Positions 6,675 through 14,346 of a stretch of 20,713 nt of DNA are shown here, one piece after another; position 1 is the first letter of the stretch, and each line of letters opens with the position of its first letter. The stretch is from positions 1-20,713 of the forward strand of contig CAMWQF010000015.1 in the NCBI GenBank assembly GCA_947176285.1, written 5' to 3'. This DNA comes from an uncultured Porphyromonadaceae bacterium. Its GTDB lineage: Bacteria; Bacteroidota; Bacteroidia; Bacteroidales; Muribaculaceae. Below the pieces are notes generated by a model that saw only the letters and a program-made list of their open reading frames with translations, searched no databases and had not been told where the DNA came from. A program made the translations under genes and the position numbers.

Positions 6675-9089
6675 CTACATCTTCACATTAAGACGTTTTC
6701 CTGTGTATTTCACTTCCTTTGAAGTGCCATCGGGAAGGACTATGTTGAAGGTGCGGGTCTGGAGCATCCCGTCGTAGCTCCCTTTGCGGGCATCGATGGT
6801 GAGCGTCTGATTCTTGTCGTTCCAATTCATTGGAATCTTGGTGAATTTGCCATCGAGATAATTGAATCCATCTCCTTCATCTTCATAAAGCACAAACTCA
6901 GCGTTTGCCCCCGGATAGACTTTGAGCGTGATGTAATCCCAAGGTTTCTCTGTCGTATACTGCATATCCTCGGCGAGAGGAATGATACTTCCTGCCTTCA
7001 CATAAAGTGGAGAATAAGCGAGAGGAGCGTCGGCTTTTACAGTCTGTCCACCGTCATACTTCCTATTTGTCCAGAAATCATACCAGTCTGCTCCTTTGGG
7101 GAGATAGACATCGTATTCTTTCTTCACAGTCCAATCTACTGCCGGCCATCCTTCTTCAGTCAATGACACTTCTTGCTTATCCCAACCGCTGATTTCATTG
7201 GTTTTCACAACTTTCTCTTCTGTATAGAGCGGATCTACTACCGGACATACGAGAAGATTGCGACCGAACATGAATTCTTTGTTGTTGTCCCATGTGTTCT
7301 TGTCATCCTTGAAATCCATGAAGAGGGCTCTCATGAAACTATCGTCGTTCGCACTTACTCTGCGTGCTGTGCTGTAGATATATGGCATCAGGCGATATCG
7401 TAACTTTATGGCGTCAAGAAGAGCATCATAGACGGGTTCGCCGGCTTTGCCATAGTAGTAAAGTTCACGATACGTGTCAGCACCATGGCTGCGCATCATC
7501 GGATTGAAGAGTCCAAACTGCATCCAGCGCACTGAAAGTTCCTGAAATTGAGGATTCTTGGTGCCGGATGTGGGATCCCAATTCTTATTGTAGCTTCCTG
7601 AGAAGAACCCGGCGATGTCGGTGTTTACATTAGGATTCCCTGTAAGGGTATGATTGAGAACAAGGGGCACCTGATTTCTAAAGTTTTGCCAAGAACTGCC
7701 CACATCTCCGCTCCAGGATTGAGATCCGAATCGTTGCTGGCCGGTGAAGAAAGAACGTGTCAGTATAAAGGGACGCTTTTGATTATCTTCTGCGCGCTGA
7801 TGGGTGTCGACCCCACCTACACACATAAAGGGGAAAAGATTCCTCACAGATCGATATGATCCGAGAGCCGAGGGTTGGTCAAGGTCAGAATCCTTATATT
7901 GCATATGGTCTGGGTCTGTTGAGTCCATCCACCAAGCATCAATGCCCATGGAATGCAGACGCTTCAGATGATTCCAATAGATGTCACGGGCTTCGGGACT
8001 GTAGGCATCATATACTCTTACTCCCGACAGATAGTCGCGGCGTGGAGGCCATTCAGTCAATCCGGATTCCGGCCATGTCTCGAAATCAAAAAGAAGTCCT
8101 TTTTCTTTCAGTTCCTTATATTGCTTGGTCTGCGGACCGAAACTCTGCCAGATGCTTATGCTGATGTGCGCATTGTTGTCATGCACCTTGTCGATCATCT
8201 CCTGTGCCCTGTTGAAGTCAGGATTTATGAATTCCATGGCATTCCATGTGTAGTTGCTGCCCCAATATTGCCAGTCTTGAATAATTCCGTCGAAAGGTAT
8301 TCCAAGTTCTCGGTATTTGTTGACAACCTCGAGGAGTTCTTCCTGAGTCTTGTAGCGTTCACGACTCTGGTGGAAACCGTAGGTCCAGAGCGGCATCATC
8401 GGGACGCTTCCTGTCAGCCATCGGATATCGGCGATCACGCCGTCGGCATCTCCGCCATACATGAAATAATAGTCTACTAAGTCTCCGACCTGGCTTTCAA
8501 GTTCAAGAGTCTCATTGTCATTGAGATATGTTGGGGAATAATTGTCCCAATATATGCCATAGCCTTTTATGCTCTGGAAAAAGTGGGCAAAGTCTTCGAG
8601 ATTCGACTGCTGCATGAGGCGATGTTCGCCACGCTGCGACATCTTGCCATTTTGGAGCATACCAATGCCATATATTGGTTCATCGGCTTCGAGGGCAAAA
8701 CTCTGCATCACCTTATAAGACCCTTTGTCAATACCCTCAGTGATTGGAGTAAAACCATGTTTCCCTTCTGCCACAATTAGTTCGCCATTGGGCTTGTAGA
8801 AACTGACTTTACCGGTCTTGTTGTCGGTATTGATTGTAAGGGCAGAACTTTTGTATTGAGTTACCTTGTCATCGACCGTGCCTGTAACTTTGACATCTTC
8901 AGGCTTTGCAATCACTACGAGCGACTCTCTTTCCTTAATGTTTGCTGCATCCGGATATTTGGTTACTCTTACGATTTCGGGAGTGTAGAACTTGATTGTC
9001 ACCTTTTCCTCAGCACTTGAGGAGAAAGAGAGCACTGCCGCTAATAAGATTCCTATTAGGGAAGAGCATCGTATTATATATTTTTTCAT
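6675..9089 (-). CDS. Secreted GH31 alpha-glycosidase (alpha-xylosidase/alpha-glucosidase type)
   Basis: Retaining exo-alpha-glycosidase, exported by a signal peptide (residues 1-26). An N-terminal beta-sandwich domain (about 28-225) precedes the catalytic barrel (about 230-560) and C-terminal beta domains (about 590-800). Nucleophile Asp389 sits in D-A-W-W-M-D-S-T-D-P-D, acid/base Asp462 in S-W-S-G-D-V-G-S-S-W; substrate-binding QDWQYWG (271-277) is also visible. The overall pattern resembles Bacteroidetes GH31 alpha-xylosidases, but no PA14 insert is visible, and alpha-glucosidase or other specificity is possible. It is the last gene of a leftward operon, 79 bases after the zinc dehydrogenase gene, and ends before a strong terminator. 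Its association with an L-galactose pathway suggests removal of an alpha-linked cap (perhaps xylose) from an L-galactose-containing side chain; that is inference. Confidence 0.93.
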   Translation of the reverse strand: MKKYIIRCSSLIGILLAAVLSFSSSAEEKVTIKFYTPEIVRVTKYPDAANIKERESLVVIAKPEDVKVTGTVDDKVTQYKSSALTINTDNKTGKVSFYKPNGELIVAEGKHGFTPITEGIDKGSYKVMQSFALEADEPIYGIGMLQNGKMSQRGEHRLMQQSNLEDFAHFFQSIKGYGIYWDNYSPTYLNDNETLELESQVGDLVDYYFMYGGDADGVIADIRWLTGSVPMMPLWTYGFHQSRERYKTQEELLEVVNKYRELGIPFDGIIQDWQYWGSNYTWNAMEFINPDFNRAQEMIDKVHDNNAHISISIWQSFGPQTKQYKELKEKGLLFDFETWPESGLTEWPPRRDYLSGVRVYDAYSPEARDIYWNHLKRLHSMGIDAWWMDSTDPDHMQYKDSDLDQPSALGSYRSVRNLFPFMCVGGVDTHQRAEDNQKRPFILTRSFFTGQQRFGSQSWSGDVGSSWQNFRNQVPLVLNHTLTGNPNVNTDIAGFFSGSYNKNWDPTSGTKNPQFQELSVRWMQFGLFNPMMRSHGADTYRELYYYGKAGEPVYDALLDAIKLRYRLMPYIYSTARRVSANDDSFMRALFMDFKDDKNTWDNNKEFMFGRNLLVCPVVDPLYTEEKVVKTNEISGWDKQEVSLTEEGWPAVDWTVKKEYDVYLPKGADWYDFWTNRKYDGGQTVKADAPLAYSPLYVKAGSIIPLAEDMQYTTEKPWDYITLKVYPGANAEFVLYEDEGDGFNYLDGKFTKIPMNWNDKNQTLTIDARKGSYDGMLQTRTFNIVLPDGTSKEVKYTGKRLNVKM

Positions 9090-9168
9090 TCTGTTCGTGT
9101 TTTTAATTATTTTCCCATTTGCTTATGGCTAATGAGCCAACCATGCTCAAGGATGGGAAGATGCATCA

Positions 9169-10182
9169 TTAGAATTTTACGAGAATGCGGAACACATCGC
9201 CCCGATGCTCATTCCAATAGGCGAGGATGTCGGAGGCTTGCTCAGGCTCCACAACTGCACTGACGAGTGAATCGACGGGGCAGTTGCCACGCTTCATGTA
9301 TTCCTTAACTGCCTTAAAATCCTCCGGTAGAGCGTTGCGCGATCCTCGTATGTCAAGTTCCTTTTGCACAAATAGTTTGGTCTGGAAAGTGACGGGGGCT
9401 GGGGAATATCCGATGCAGACAACGCGTCCGGCAAAAGAGACTTCGCTGACCGCAAGGTTGTAGGTGAATGGTGAGCCGACTGCCTCTATCACCACGTCCG
9501 GACCATCGCCCATGGTGATTTCCATAAGTCGATCGTGGAAATCCTCCTTTCTGGAGTCCAGACCATATGTGGCTCCAAGATGACGGGCGAGTTCAAGTTT
9601 TTTCTCATCGATGTCTACTGCAATCACCTTGGCTCCGCGCAGGGCGGCACGCACGATGGCTCCAAGGCCGATCATGCCGCAGCCGATCACCATAACTGTG
9701 TCGATATCGGTCACTTCGCCGCGTGATACTGCATGAAACCCCACGCTCATGGGTTCAATGAGGGCGCACTCTTTCACACTCAGCCCTTCTGCCTCTATTA
9801 CTTTTTCCCAGGGCACTGCAAAAAACTCCTGCATCGCGCCATGACGTTGCACGCCGAGAGTCTGGTTATCTCGGCAAGTGTTGGGACGGCGACGACGGCA
9901 TGATGGGCATTTGCCACAGGCTGTGTAAGGATTGACAGTCACATGCATACCTTTGCGGAATAATCCTTCCGGCACTTCTTCACCGATTTCTTCGACTGTT
10001 GCTCCTATCTCATGGCCTGGAACAACGGGAGAAATGGCTAAAGCATTTTGTCCGAGATATGTGTTGAGATCCGAGCCACAGAAACCTACGTAGCCGATTT
10101 TCAAAAGCACCTCATTAGGGCGAATAGTCGGCTTCTCGCGATCTTCGATGCTGACTTTTTTATCGATAAGTATTGTTTTCAT
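9169..10182 (-). CDS. Zinc-dependent sugar-acid dehydrogenase, probable L-galactonate 5-dehydrogenase
   Basis: Medium-chain dehydrogenase/reductase of 337 residues, cytoplasmic, NAD(P)-dependent. Catalytic zinc ligands are Cys35 and His57/Glu58 (GFCGSD, PGHEIG), with Glu143 in LIEPMSVGFHA. A structural zinc site uses Cys89, Cys92, Cys95 and Cys103. The Rossmann motif G-C-G-M-I-G-L-G is at about 167-174, followed by Asp190 at the end of the second strand, suggesting NAD preference. The sequence resembles E. coli L-galactonate oxidoreductase (LgoD/YjjN), including GSRNALPEDF late in the protein. Placed 6 nt after the lactonase gene, it most plausibly oxidises L-galactonate to D-tagaturonate, which enters hexuronate catabolism. 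Other polyol or sugar-acid substrates (threonine, L-idonate, L-fuconate) remain possible. Confidence 0.85.
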   Translation of the reverse strand: MKTILIDKKVSIEDREKPTIRPNEVLLKIGYVGFCGSDLNTYLGQNALAISPVVPGHEIGATVEEIGEEVPEGLFRKGMHVTVNPYTACGKCPSCRRRRPNTCRDNQTLGVQRHGAMQEFFAVPWEKVIEAEGLSVKECALIEPMSVGFHAVSRGEVTDIDTVMVIGCGMIGLGAIVRAALRGAKVIAVDIDEKKLELARHLGATYGLDSRKEDFHDRLMEITMGDGPDVVIEAVGSPFTYNLAVSEVSFAGRVVCIGYSPAPVTFQTKLFVQKELDIRGSRNALPEDFKAVKEYMKRGNCPVDSLVSAVVEPEQASDILAYWNEHRGDVFRILVKF

Positions 10183-10188
10183 ATTTTC

Positions 10189-11112
10189 TTATTCTGACAT
10201 GTTTTTGATATACGGGAGGGTTGGAAGAGAGGTGAAACCATAGAAGCGGTAAGCGTTTTCTCCGAGGAAAAGACGTTTTTCGGCTTCAGTAAGGCGGTCT
10301 GTCTTCAAGACGAAATCGTAACTCATACGATAGGTGATGGCTGTGATGGTGCGTGGGTAGTCGCTTCCCCACATAAGTTTTTCCATCCCTACCAAATCCG
10401 CCGCCTCTTTAATGGCACTGATTGCTCCGTCGAAAGGATAAAACTCGGAATTGAAGAGCCAGGTGATACCTCCGGACTCAATCATCACATTCTTATGTCG
10501 AGCCAACTTAATTTGTTCTTGCCATCCGGGAGCAGTCACCATCCCGAAGTGTCCTATAGCGATCTTCAGTTCTGGATATGCGGCAATGATATCTTCCATC
10601 TCATTCACTTGGAGGTCGCCGGGGGCGAGCGTGATTGAGAGGATGGTGCCGCTCTTTTCCATGAGTTTAAACATCTCCATCATCTCGCCCTTATTGAGCC
10701 ATACTCGATCTTTTCCTTCGAGTGGCAGTCGGTGGGCTGGGATAGCTATGGCTTTAAAACCTTTGTCTATCAGATGCTGAGCCTCTTCTGCAAATCCGCT
10801 GCGCAGGTAGTGGCACATGCCGCAACAAAGGAAGCGATCGGGATATCGCGTTTGTACATCCTCAAGGTAGGCGTTTTGGTTGCCGTCTATAAATTCTTGT
10901 GTCACTACGGCTGCACTCACTTGTGCATAGTCCATGTTGGAGAGGAAAACTTCAGCACTGTTTCTGCCATCGATCATGAATGGAGGAAGCATCTGGCGCT
11001 CCTCTCCAAAGAAGTCGGCGCGCCCATTGGAGAGTTGGCGCACTCTGCTGCCATCGGGAAAGTCAGCATACTGTTGCAACCAAAGATGAGCGTGACTGTC
11101 TATAATTGTCAT
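10189..11112 (-). CDS. Amidohydrolase-family sugar lactonase, probable L-galactonolactonase
   Basis: TIM-barrel metal hydrolase of the Amidohydro_2 type (307 residues, cytoplasmic). Metal and catalytic residues are visible: His7 and His9 in D-S-H-A-H-L, His188 in IAIGHFG and Asp251 in MWGSDYPR. Relatives in this group open aldonolactones (L-fucono-, L-rhamnono- and L-galactonolactone). Situated between the L-galactose dehydrogenase-like and L-galactonate dehydrogenase-like genes, it should hydrolyse L-galactono-1,5- and/or 1,4-lactone to L-galactonate. It starts 45 nt after the reductase gene and its stop is 6 nt before the next start, so these genes are translated from one message. Family assignment is firm; the substrate rests on context. 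Confidence 0.85.
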   Translation of the reverse strand: MTIIDSHAHLWLQQYADFPDGSRVRQLSNGRADFFGEERQMLPPFMIDGRNSAEVFLSNMDYAQVSAAVVTQEFIDGNQNAYLEDVQTRYPDRFLCCGMCHYLRSGFAEEAQHLIDKGFKAIAIPAHRLPLEGKDRVWLNKGEMMEMFKLMEKSGTILSITLAPGDLQVNEMEDIIAAYPELKIAIGHFGMVTAPGWQEQIKLARHKNVMIESGGITWLFNSEFYPFDGAISAIKEAADLVGMEKLMWGSDYPRTITAITYRMSYDFVLKTDRLTEAEKRLFLGENAYRFYGFTSLPTLPYIKNMSE

Positions 11113-11157
11113 AATTGTTTATTCTAATTGGTCTTATGGTTGTGGCTAGGATCTTAA

Positions 11158-12090
11158 TTAAGAATTTCTCCAACTTACCCGCTGTTGATCTCCTATGATT
11201 TCGCGGACTTTGGCGATCAGTTCTGATGGTGCTTTCTCAGAGATATAGGAGATGTTGCGGCTTACGTTGTCCGGGTTGGCGGAACTGAAGAGAGTGGAGG
11301 CAATTCTCGGATTATCTACGGAATACTGTATGGCGAGTTTTTCGATAGGGTATCCCACTTCATTGCAGTATTCAGCGGCGCGGTGACACGCTTCAACAAG
11401 TGGTTTGGGTGCCGGATGCCAGTCCGGTACACCGCGGTTGGAAAGAAGACCCATAGAGAGGGGAGAGGCGTTTATGACCCCGATCCCTCTTTCCTCAAAG
11501 AAAGGAAGGAAATCCAGGAGTTTGTCGTCATTTAGGCAATAATGGCAGAAATTGAGGACGGATTCTATAGTGTTGGGCTTGGAATGCTCGATTACCCATT
11601 TCAGGTTTTCGAGTTGGAGGTCGGTGATGCCTACATGCCCTATGAGTCCTTTGTCACGGAGTTCAACAAGGGCAGGCAAGGTTTCCTCCACCACTTGGTT
11701 GAGGTCTGCAAACTCAATGTCGTGCACGTTTATGAGGTCGATGAAGTCTATTCCGAGGCGCTCCATGCTTTCATTTACGCTTTCCTGAGCACGTCGTCCG
11801 GAATAATCCCATGTGTTGACACCATCCTTGCCGTAGCGTCCCACTTTGGTGGAAAGATAATATTTGTCACGCCCTATGCCCCGAAGAGCCTTGCCAAGTA
11901 CGGTTTCAGCCTTATAGTGGCCGTAATATGGAGAGACGTCAATGAAGTTGATGCCCCCTTCGATGGCAGTGTATACAGCCTCTATGGCTTTCCCTTCGTC
12001 GATGTTTCTGAACACGCCTCCAAGCGAGGAGGCTCCGAAACTAAGTTGCGACACTTTCATGCCGGTTCTTCCGAGTTCTCTGTATTCCAT
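11158..12090 (-). CDS. Aldo/keto reductase, probable L-galactose dehydrogenase
   Basis: Cytoplasmic NAD(P)-dependent oxidation of L-galactose (or L-fucose) to the aldonolactone. The AKR tetrad is complete: Asp51, Tyr56, Lys82 and His123 (DVSPYYG, STKVGRYG, NVHDIEF). Similarity to plant L-galactose dehydrogenase is visible throughout, e.g. ELGRTGMKVSQLSFGASSLGG near the start, CHYCLNDDKLLDFLPF, GVINASPLSMGLL and the D/E-W-H-P-A segment. Start chosen at ATG 12090 (MEYRELGRTG, 310 residues). A longer frame opening with TTG at 12117 is unlikely because that TTG lies inside the probable -7 element and adds a lysine run absent from relatives. First gene of the leftward operon reductase-lactonase-zinc dehydrogenase-GH31. 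Confidence 0.88.
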   Translation of the reverse strand: MEYRELGRTGMKVSQLSFGASSLGGVFRNIDEGKAIEAVYTAIEGGINFIDVSPYYGHYKAETVLGKALRGIGRDKYYLSTKVGRYGKDGVNTWDYSGRRAQESVNESMERLGIDFIDLINVHDIEFADLNQVVEETLPALVELRDKGLIGHVGITDLQLENLKWVIEHSKPNTIESVLNFCHYCLNDDKLLDFLPFFEERGIGVINASPLSMGLLSNRGVPDWHPAPKPLVEACHRAAEYCNEVGYPIEKLAIQYSVDNPRIASTLFSSANPDNVSRNISYISEKAPSELIAKVREIIGDQQRVSWRNS

Positions 12091-12114
12091 GATATTCTTT
12101 TTTTTTCTGCATTG

Positions 12115-12122
12115 CAAAGTTA
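12115..12122 (-). promoter_or_regulatory. Probable -7 element of the L-galactose operon
   Basis: On the minus strand TAACTTTG fits TAnnTTTG and lies 25 bases before the ATG at 12090. At the 19-base spacing the -33 position is TTTT, one base from TTTG, so this is a near match. It fixes the downstream ATG as the start. The divergent region 12091-12319 also holds an A/T-rich inverted repeat AAATAT-ATAC-ATATTT (12208-12223), which could be an operator but may be chance. Confidence 0.5.
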
Positions 12123-12238
12123 ATCAATAAATGGGAGAAAAAAAAATATCCGGTCCTAACTGACAAAATTAAAGACTGGATTTCAAATCATTATACAAAT
12201 TTATATGAAATATATACATATTTAAAAGCCATTCCAGA

Positions 12239-12295
12239 TATTTTAAACTATCTTTGCACTCTGAAAATATTTTAACAATCTCTGCACTTTGAAAA
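12239..12295 (+). repeat. Tandem 28-29 bp repeat containing the -7 element of the rightward operon
   Basis: Copy 1 (12239-12267) and copy 2 (12268-12295) share TATTTTAA, ATCT(t/c)TGCACT(c/t)TGAAAA. Copy 1 carries TATCTTTG (12249-12256), a good -7 match; the equivalent in copy 2 is AATCTCTG. The TTTG of copy 1 sits 20 bases before the weak element of copy 2, close to a -33/-7 pair. A third partial unit (TTTTTAAAC) follows. The first gene starts at 12320. Confidence 0.6.
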
Positions 12296-12319
12296 ATTTT
12301 TAAACTCAAATCATATTAT

Positions 12320-14335
12320 ATGAAACATCTTCTTACTCTCTGTCTGGCAGCATTGGCATTTTCTTGTGTCTCCGCTGCTACTACTTGGGAAAAAATTAAA
12401 GTGAATGGGGTCAACCGCGATATTAAGGTCCATGTCCCGAAAGACACTCCGAGCGGTTCCGCCCTTGTCATTGCATGCCATGGAATGAATCAAAGTGCCG
12501 ATTGGCACGACAGCAATTCACGATGGACTGACGTTTCCGACACTGCTAAGTTTGTGCTCGTTTTCCCGGAGGGAATCGATAAAGGTTGGGACATCTCAGG
12601 AAACAGAGACGTGGATCTTGTGCTTGCCATCATCGACGAGATGGAGAAAAAACACAATATTAACACAGGTCGGGTATATCTTACGGGATTCTCCATGGGT
12701 GGCATGTTCACATATCATTGCGCCAACCGAATCTCCGATAAAATTGCCGCTTTTGTCCCCGTCAGCGGTTACCCTATGTGGGATAAGAGTGCATATAGTT
12801 CACGCCCTGTGCCCATCATGCACGTGCATGGCACCGGCGACGATGTCTGCGTATTCAGTGGCGTACAGCCTACTCTAGATAATTGGATCAAGCGCAACGG
12901 ATGCAATACCGTCGAGAAACTCATTGCTCCATATCCGGAAGGAAACAGAAACCAAGGCGCCAAGATGCATATTTGGGGAGATGGCCTGGATGGAGTAGAA
13001 GTTCGTCTGCTTGAGTTTAAGGATAAGGGTCATTGGCAGTCGGAAGATGCCAACTTTTGCCTTACAAGTATTGAGGCTTGGAATTTCATGAACCGATGGA
13101 GTCTTGGTCCGGATGCCCCTAAGGTCTCTTCTGTAGAGCCTGAAAGCGGTTCGTTTGATCTCCCTCTCGATGGAATGGAAATTACCCTCAATTTTGATAT
13201 GAATGTAGACGGATCAGAAGCTGAGGCTCAACTCATAAAGGATGGCACTCCTGTTAGTCTTGGAGTGAAAAGCAATGGGAATGTATTGACTCTCACAGTT
13301 CCTGAGATTGAGAGGGGAGAATACTCTCTATCTCTGCGTAATGTGAAGGGTGAGAACGGTGGCGTCATGAAAGTTTTCAAGGGCGTTTATACTTTCGGTG
13401 TCGAGGAGGTCGGTGATGTGCCTCCCTATAATGAAGTGTTCTATCCGAATCTTAGGGCGGAGGAAAACACTGTTGGTGAGGGTATCCCTACCGGATGGTA
13501 TCGCATCAATACCCGTAGCAACGGTGAGAAAGATGAAAAGACTTCCGGAAGTGCTAATACCGGCGGTGCACGCATGAAATATTTCATCGTCGGTGGCGAC
13601 TTCAACGAAGGCTTCTATCTCAGTGCCCGTGATTATGACAAGTGTGAGATAACTTATGGCAAATATACTCCCGATTACGCTCTTCATTTCGATAAGGGCC
13701 GTTATGTGGCTGATTTTAATTCAGTATATTGGAATAAAGGATCTCTTGATGGCAACGTGAAATTCGATTTCACCGTTAAGGATCTGAAAGGTAATGTGGT
13801 GGCTAATTTTCCGTCGCTCCCCTCCACTGGAAATATGGATGAAAAGCAAGGTCAGATCAGTGGCTCCACTGCTCACTCCCTTGAGTTTGATATTCCGGAG
13901 GAAGGAAACTACACTGTCACTTATAGCATGACTGCCGGATGGGCGGCTGTTATCGTTGGCAACCTTAAGATTGTCACTGCAATGTCAACTGCCGAAAGAT
14001 ATAAAGGCGCATTCATTCGCACTCTGAAGCAGGCAAAGGAACTATATGCATCTATTCTTGAGGAAAATATAGGTAGCGATGCTGCTCAGAATCTTCTTGA
14101 TGTAATCACAAAATATGAGTCGTTGGTTTCTACTTCACCGACTGTCTACGAAGCCGCTACTGCCGAACTTGAGGCTGCGATTGCACTTGCTTCAGGTCTC
14201 ACTGCGGTTGACTCAATTCAGGCAGAATCACTCGGCTCTTCTTTCTTCAATCTCCAGGGCATCCCTGTCGACCCTTCACGTTTGATCAAAGGTCAGCCGT
14301 ATATACACAACGGTAAAAAAATCATCAAGAAATAA
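12320..14335 (+). CDS. Secreted CE1/PHB-depolymerase-type esterase with Ig-like, CBM-like and helical modules
   Basis: Predicted secreted carbohydrate esterase, probably acting on feruloyl or acetyl groups. A signal peptide (1-19) is followed by an alpha/beta-hydrolase domain (about 20-265): oxyanion segment ACHGMNQS, nucleophile Ser125 in G-F-S-M-G-G, acid in HVHGTGDD and His in FKDKGHW. A bacterial Ig-like (Big_5-like) domain at about 268-365 (VSSVEPESGSFDLPL) precedes a beta-rich, possibly glycan-binding module (about 375-555). A helical stretch at about 558-635 (ERYKGAFIRTLKQAKELYA) resembles FIVAR-type spacers. The end (FFNLQGIPVD...NGKKIIKK) is a typical Bacteroidetes C-terminal tail. 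It is homologous in its hydrolase domain to the esterase at 72-1898 but the accessory parts differ. First gene of a tight three-gene operon (gap 11 nt to GH97). Confidence 0.88.
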   Translation: MKHLLTLCLAALAFSCVSAATTWEKIKVNGVNRDIKVHVPKDTPSGSALVIACHGMNQSADWHDSNSRWTDVSDTAKFVLVFPEGIDKGWDISGNRDVDLVLAIIDEMEKKHNINTGRVYLTGFSMGGMFTYHCANRISDKIAAFVPVSGYPMWDKSAYSSRPVPIMHVHGTGDDVCVFSGVQPTLDNWIKRNGCNTVEKLIAPYPEGNRNQGAKMHIWGDGLDGVEVRLLEFKDKGHWQSEDANFCLTSIEAWNFMNRWSLGPDAPKVSSVEPESGSFDLPLDGMEITLNFDMNVDGSEAEAQLIKDGTPVSLGVKSNGNVLTLTVPEIERGEYSLSLRNVKGENGGVMKVFKGVYTFGVEEVGDVPPYNEVFYPNLRAEENTVGEGIPTGWYRINTRSNGEKDEKTSGSANTGGARMKYFIVGGDFNEGFYLSARDYDKCEITYGKYTPDYALHFDKGRYVADFNSVYWNKGSLDGNVKFDFTVKDLKGNVVANFPSLPSTGNMDEKQGQISGSTAHSLEFDIPEEGNYTVTYSMTAGWAAVIVGNLKIVTAMSTAERYKGAFIRTLKQAKELYASILEENIGSDAAQNLLDVITKYESLVSTSPTVYEAATAELEAAIALASGLTAVDSIQAESLGSSFFNLQGIPVDPSRLIKGQPYIHNGKKIIKK

Positions 14336-14346
14336 TTCCACAATTC

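Noticed and set aside
7953..8480. A 175-residue open frame on the plus strand
   Set aside because: It lies wholly opposite the GH31 catalytic domain, has no recognisable motif and no promoter; it is a shadow of the real gene.
12091..12117. N-terminal extension of the aldo/keto reductase from a TTG codon
   Set aside because: The TTG is part of the probable -7 element TAACTTTG, and the added residues are a lysine run not seen in relatives.
11542..12123. A 193-residue plus-strand frame opposite the aldo/keto reductase
   Set aside because: The reductase frame has a complete catalytic tetrad and family-wide similarity; the opposite frame shows no domain.
12208..12223. The inverted repeat AAATAT-ATAC-ATATTT as a regulator operator
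   Set aside because: In such A/T-rich sequence a 6-bp inverted repeat is easily expected by chance, so it is mentioned only in the promoter entry.
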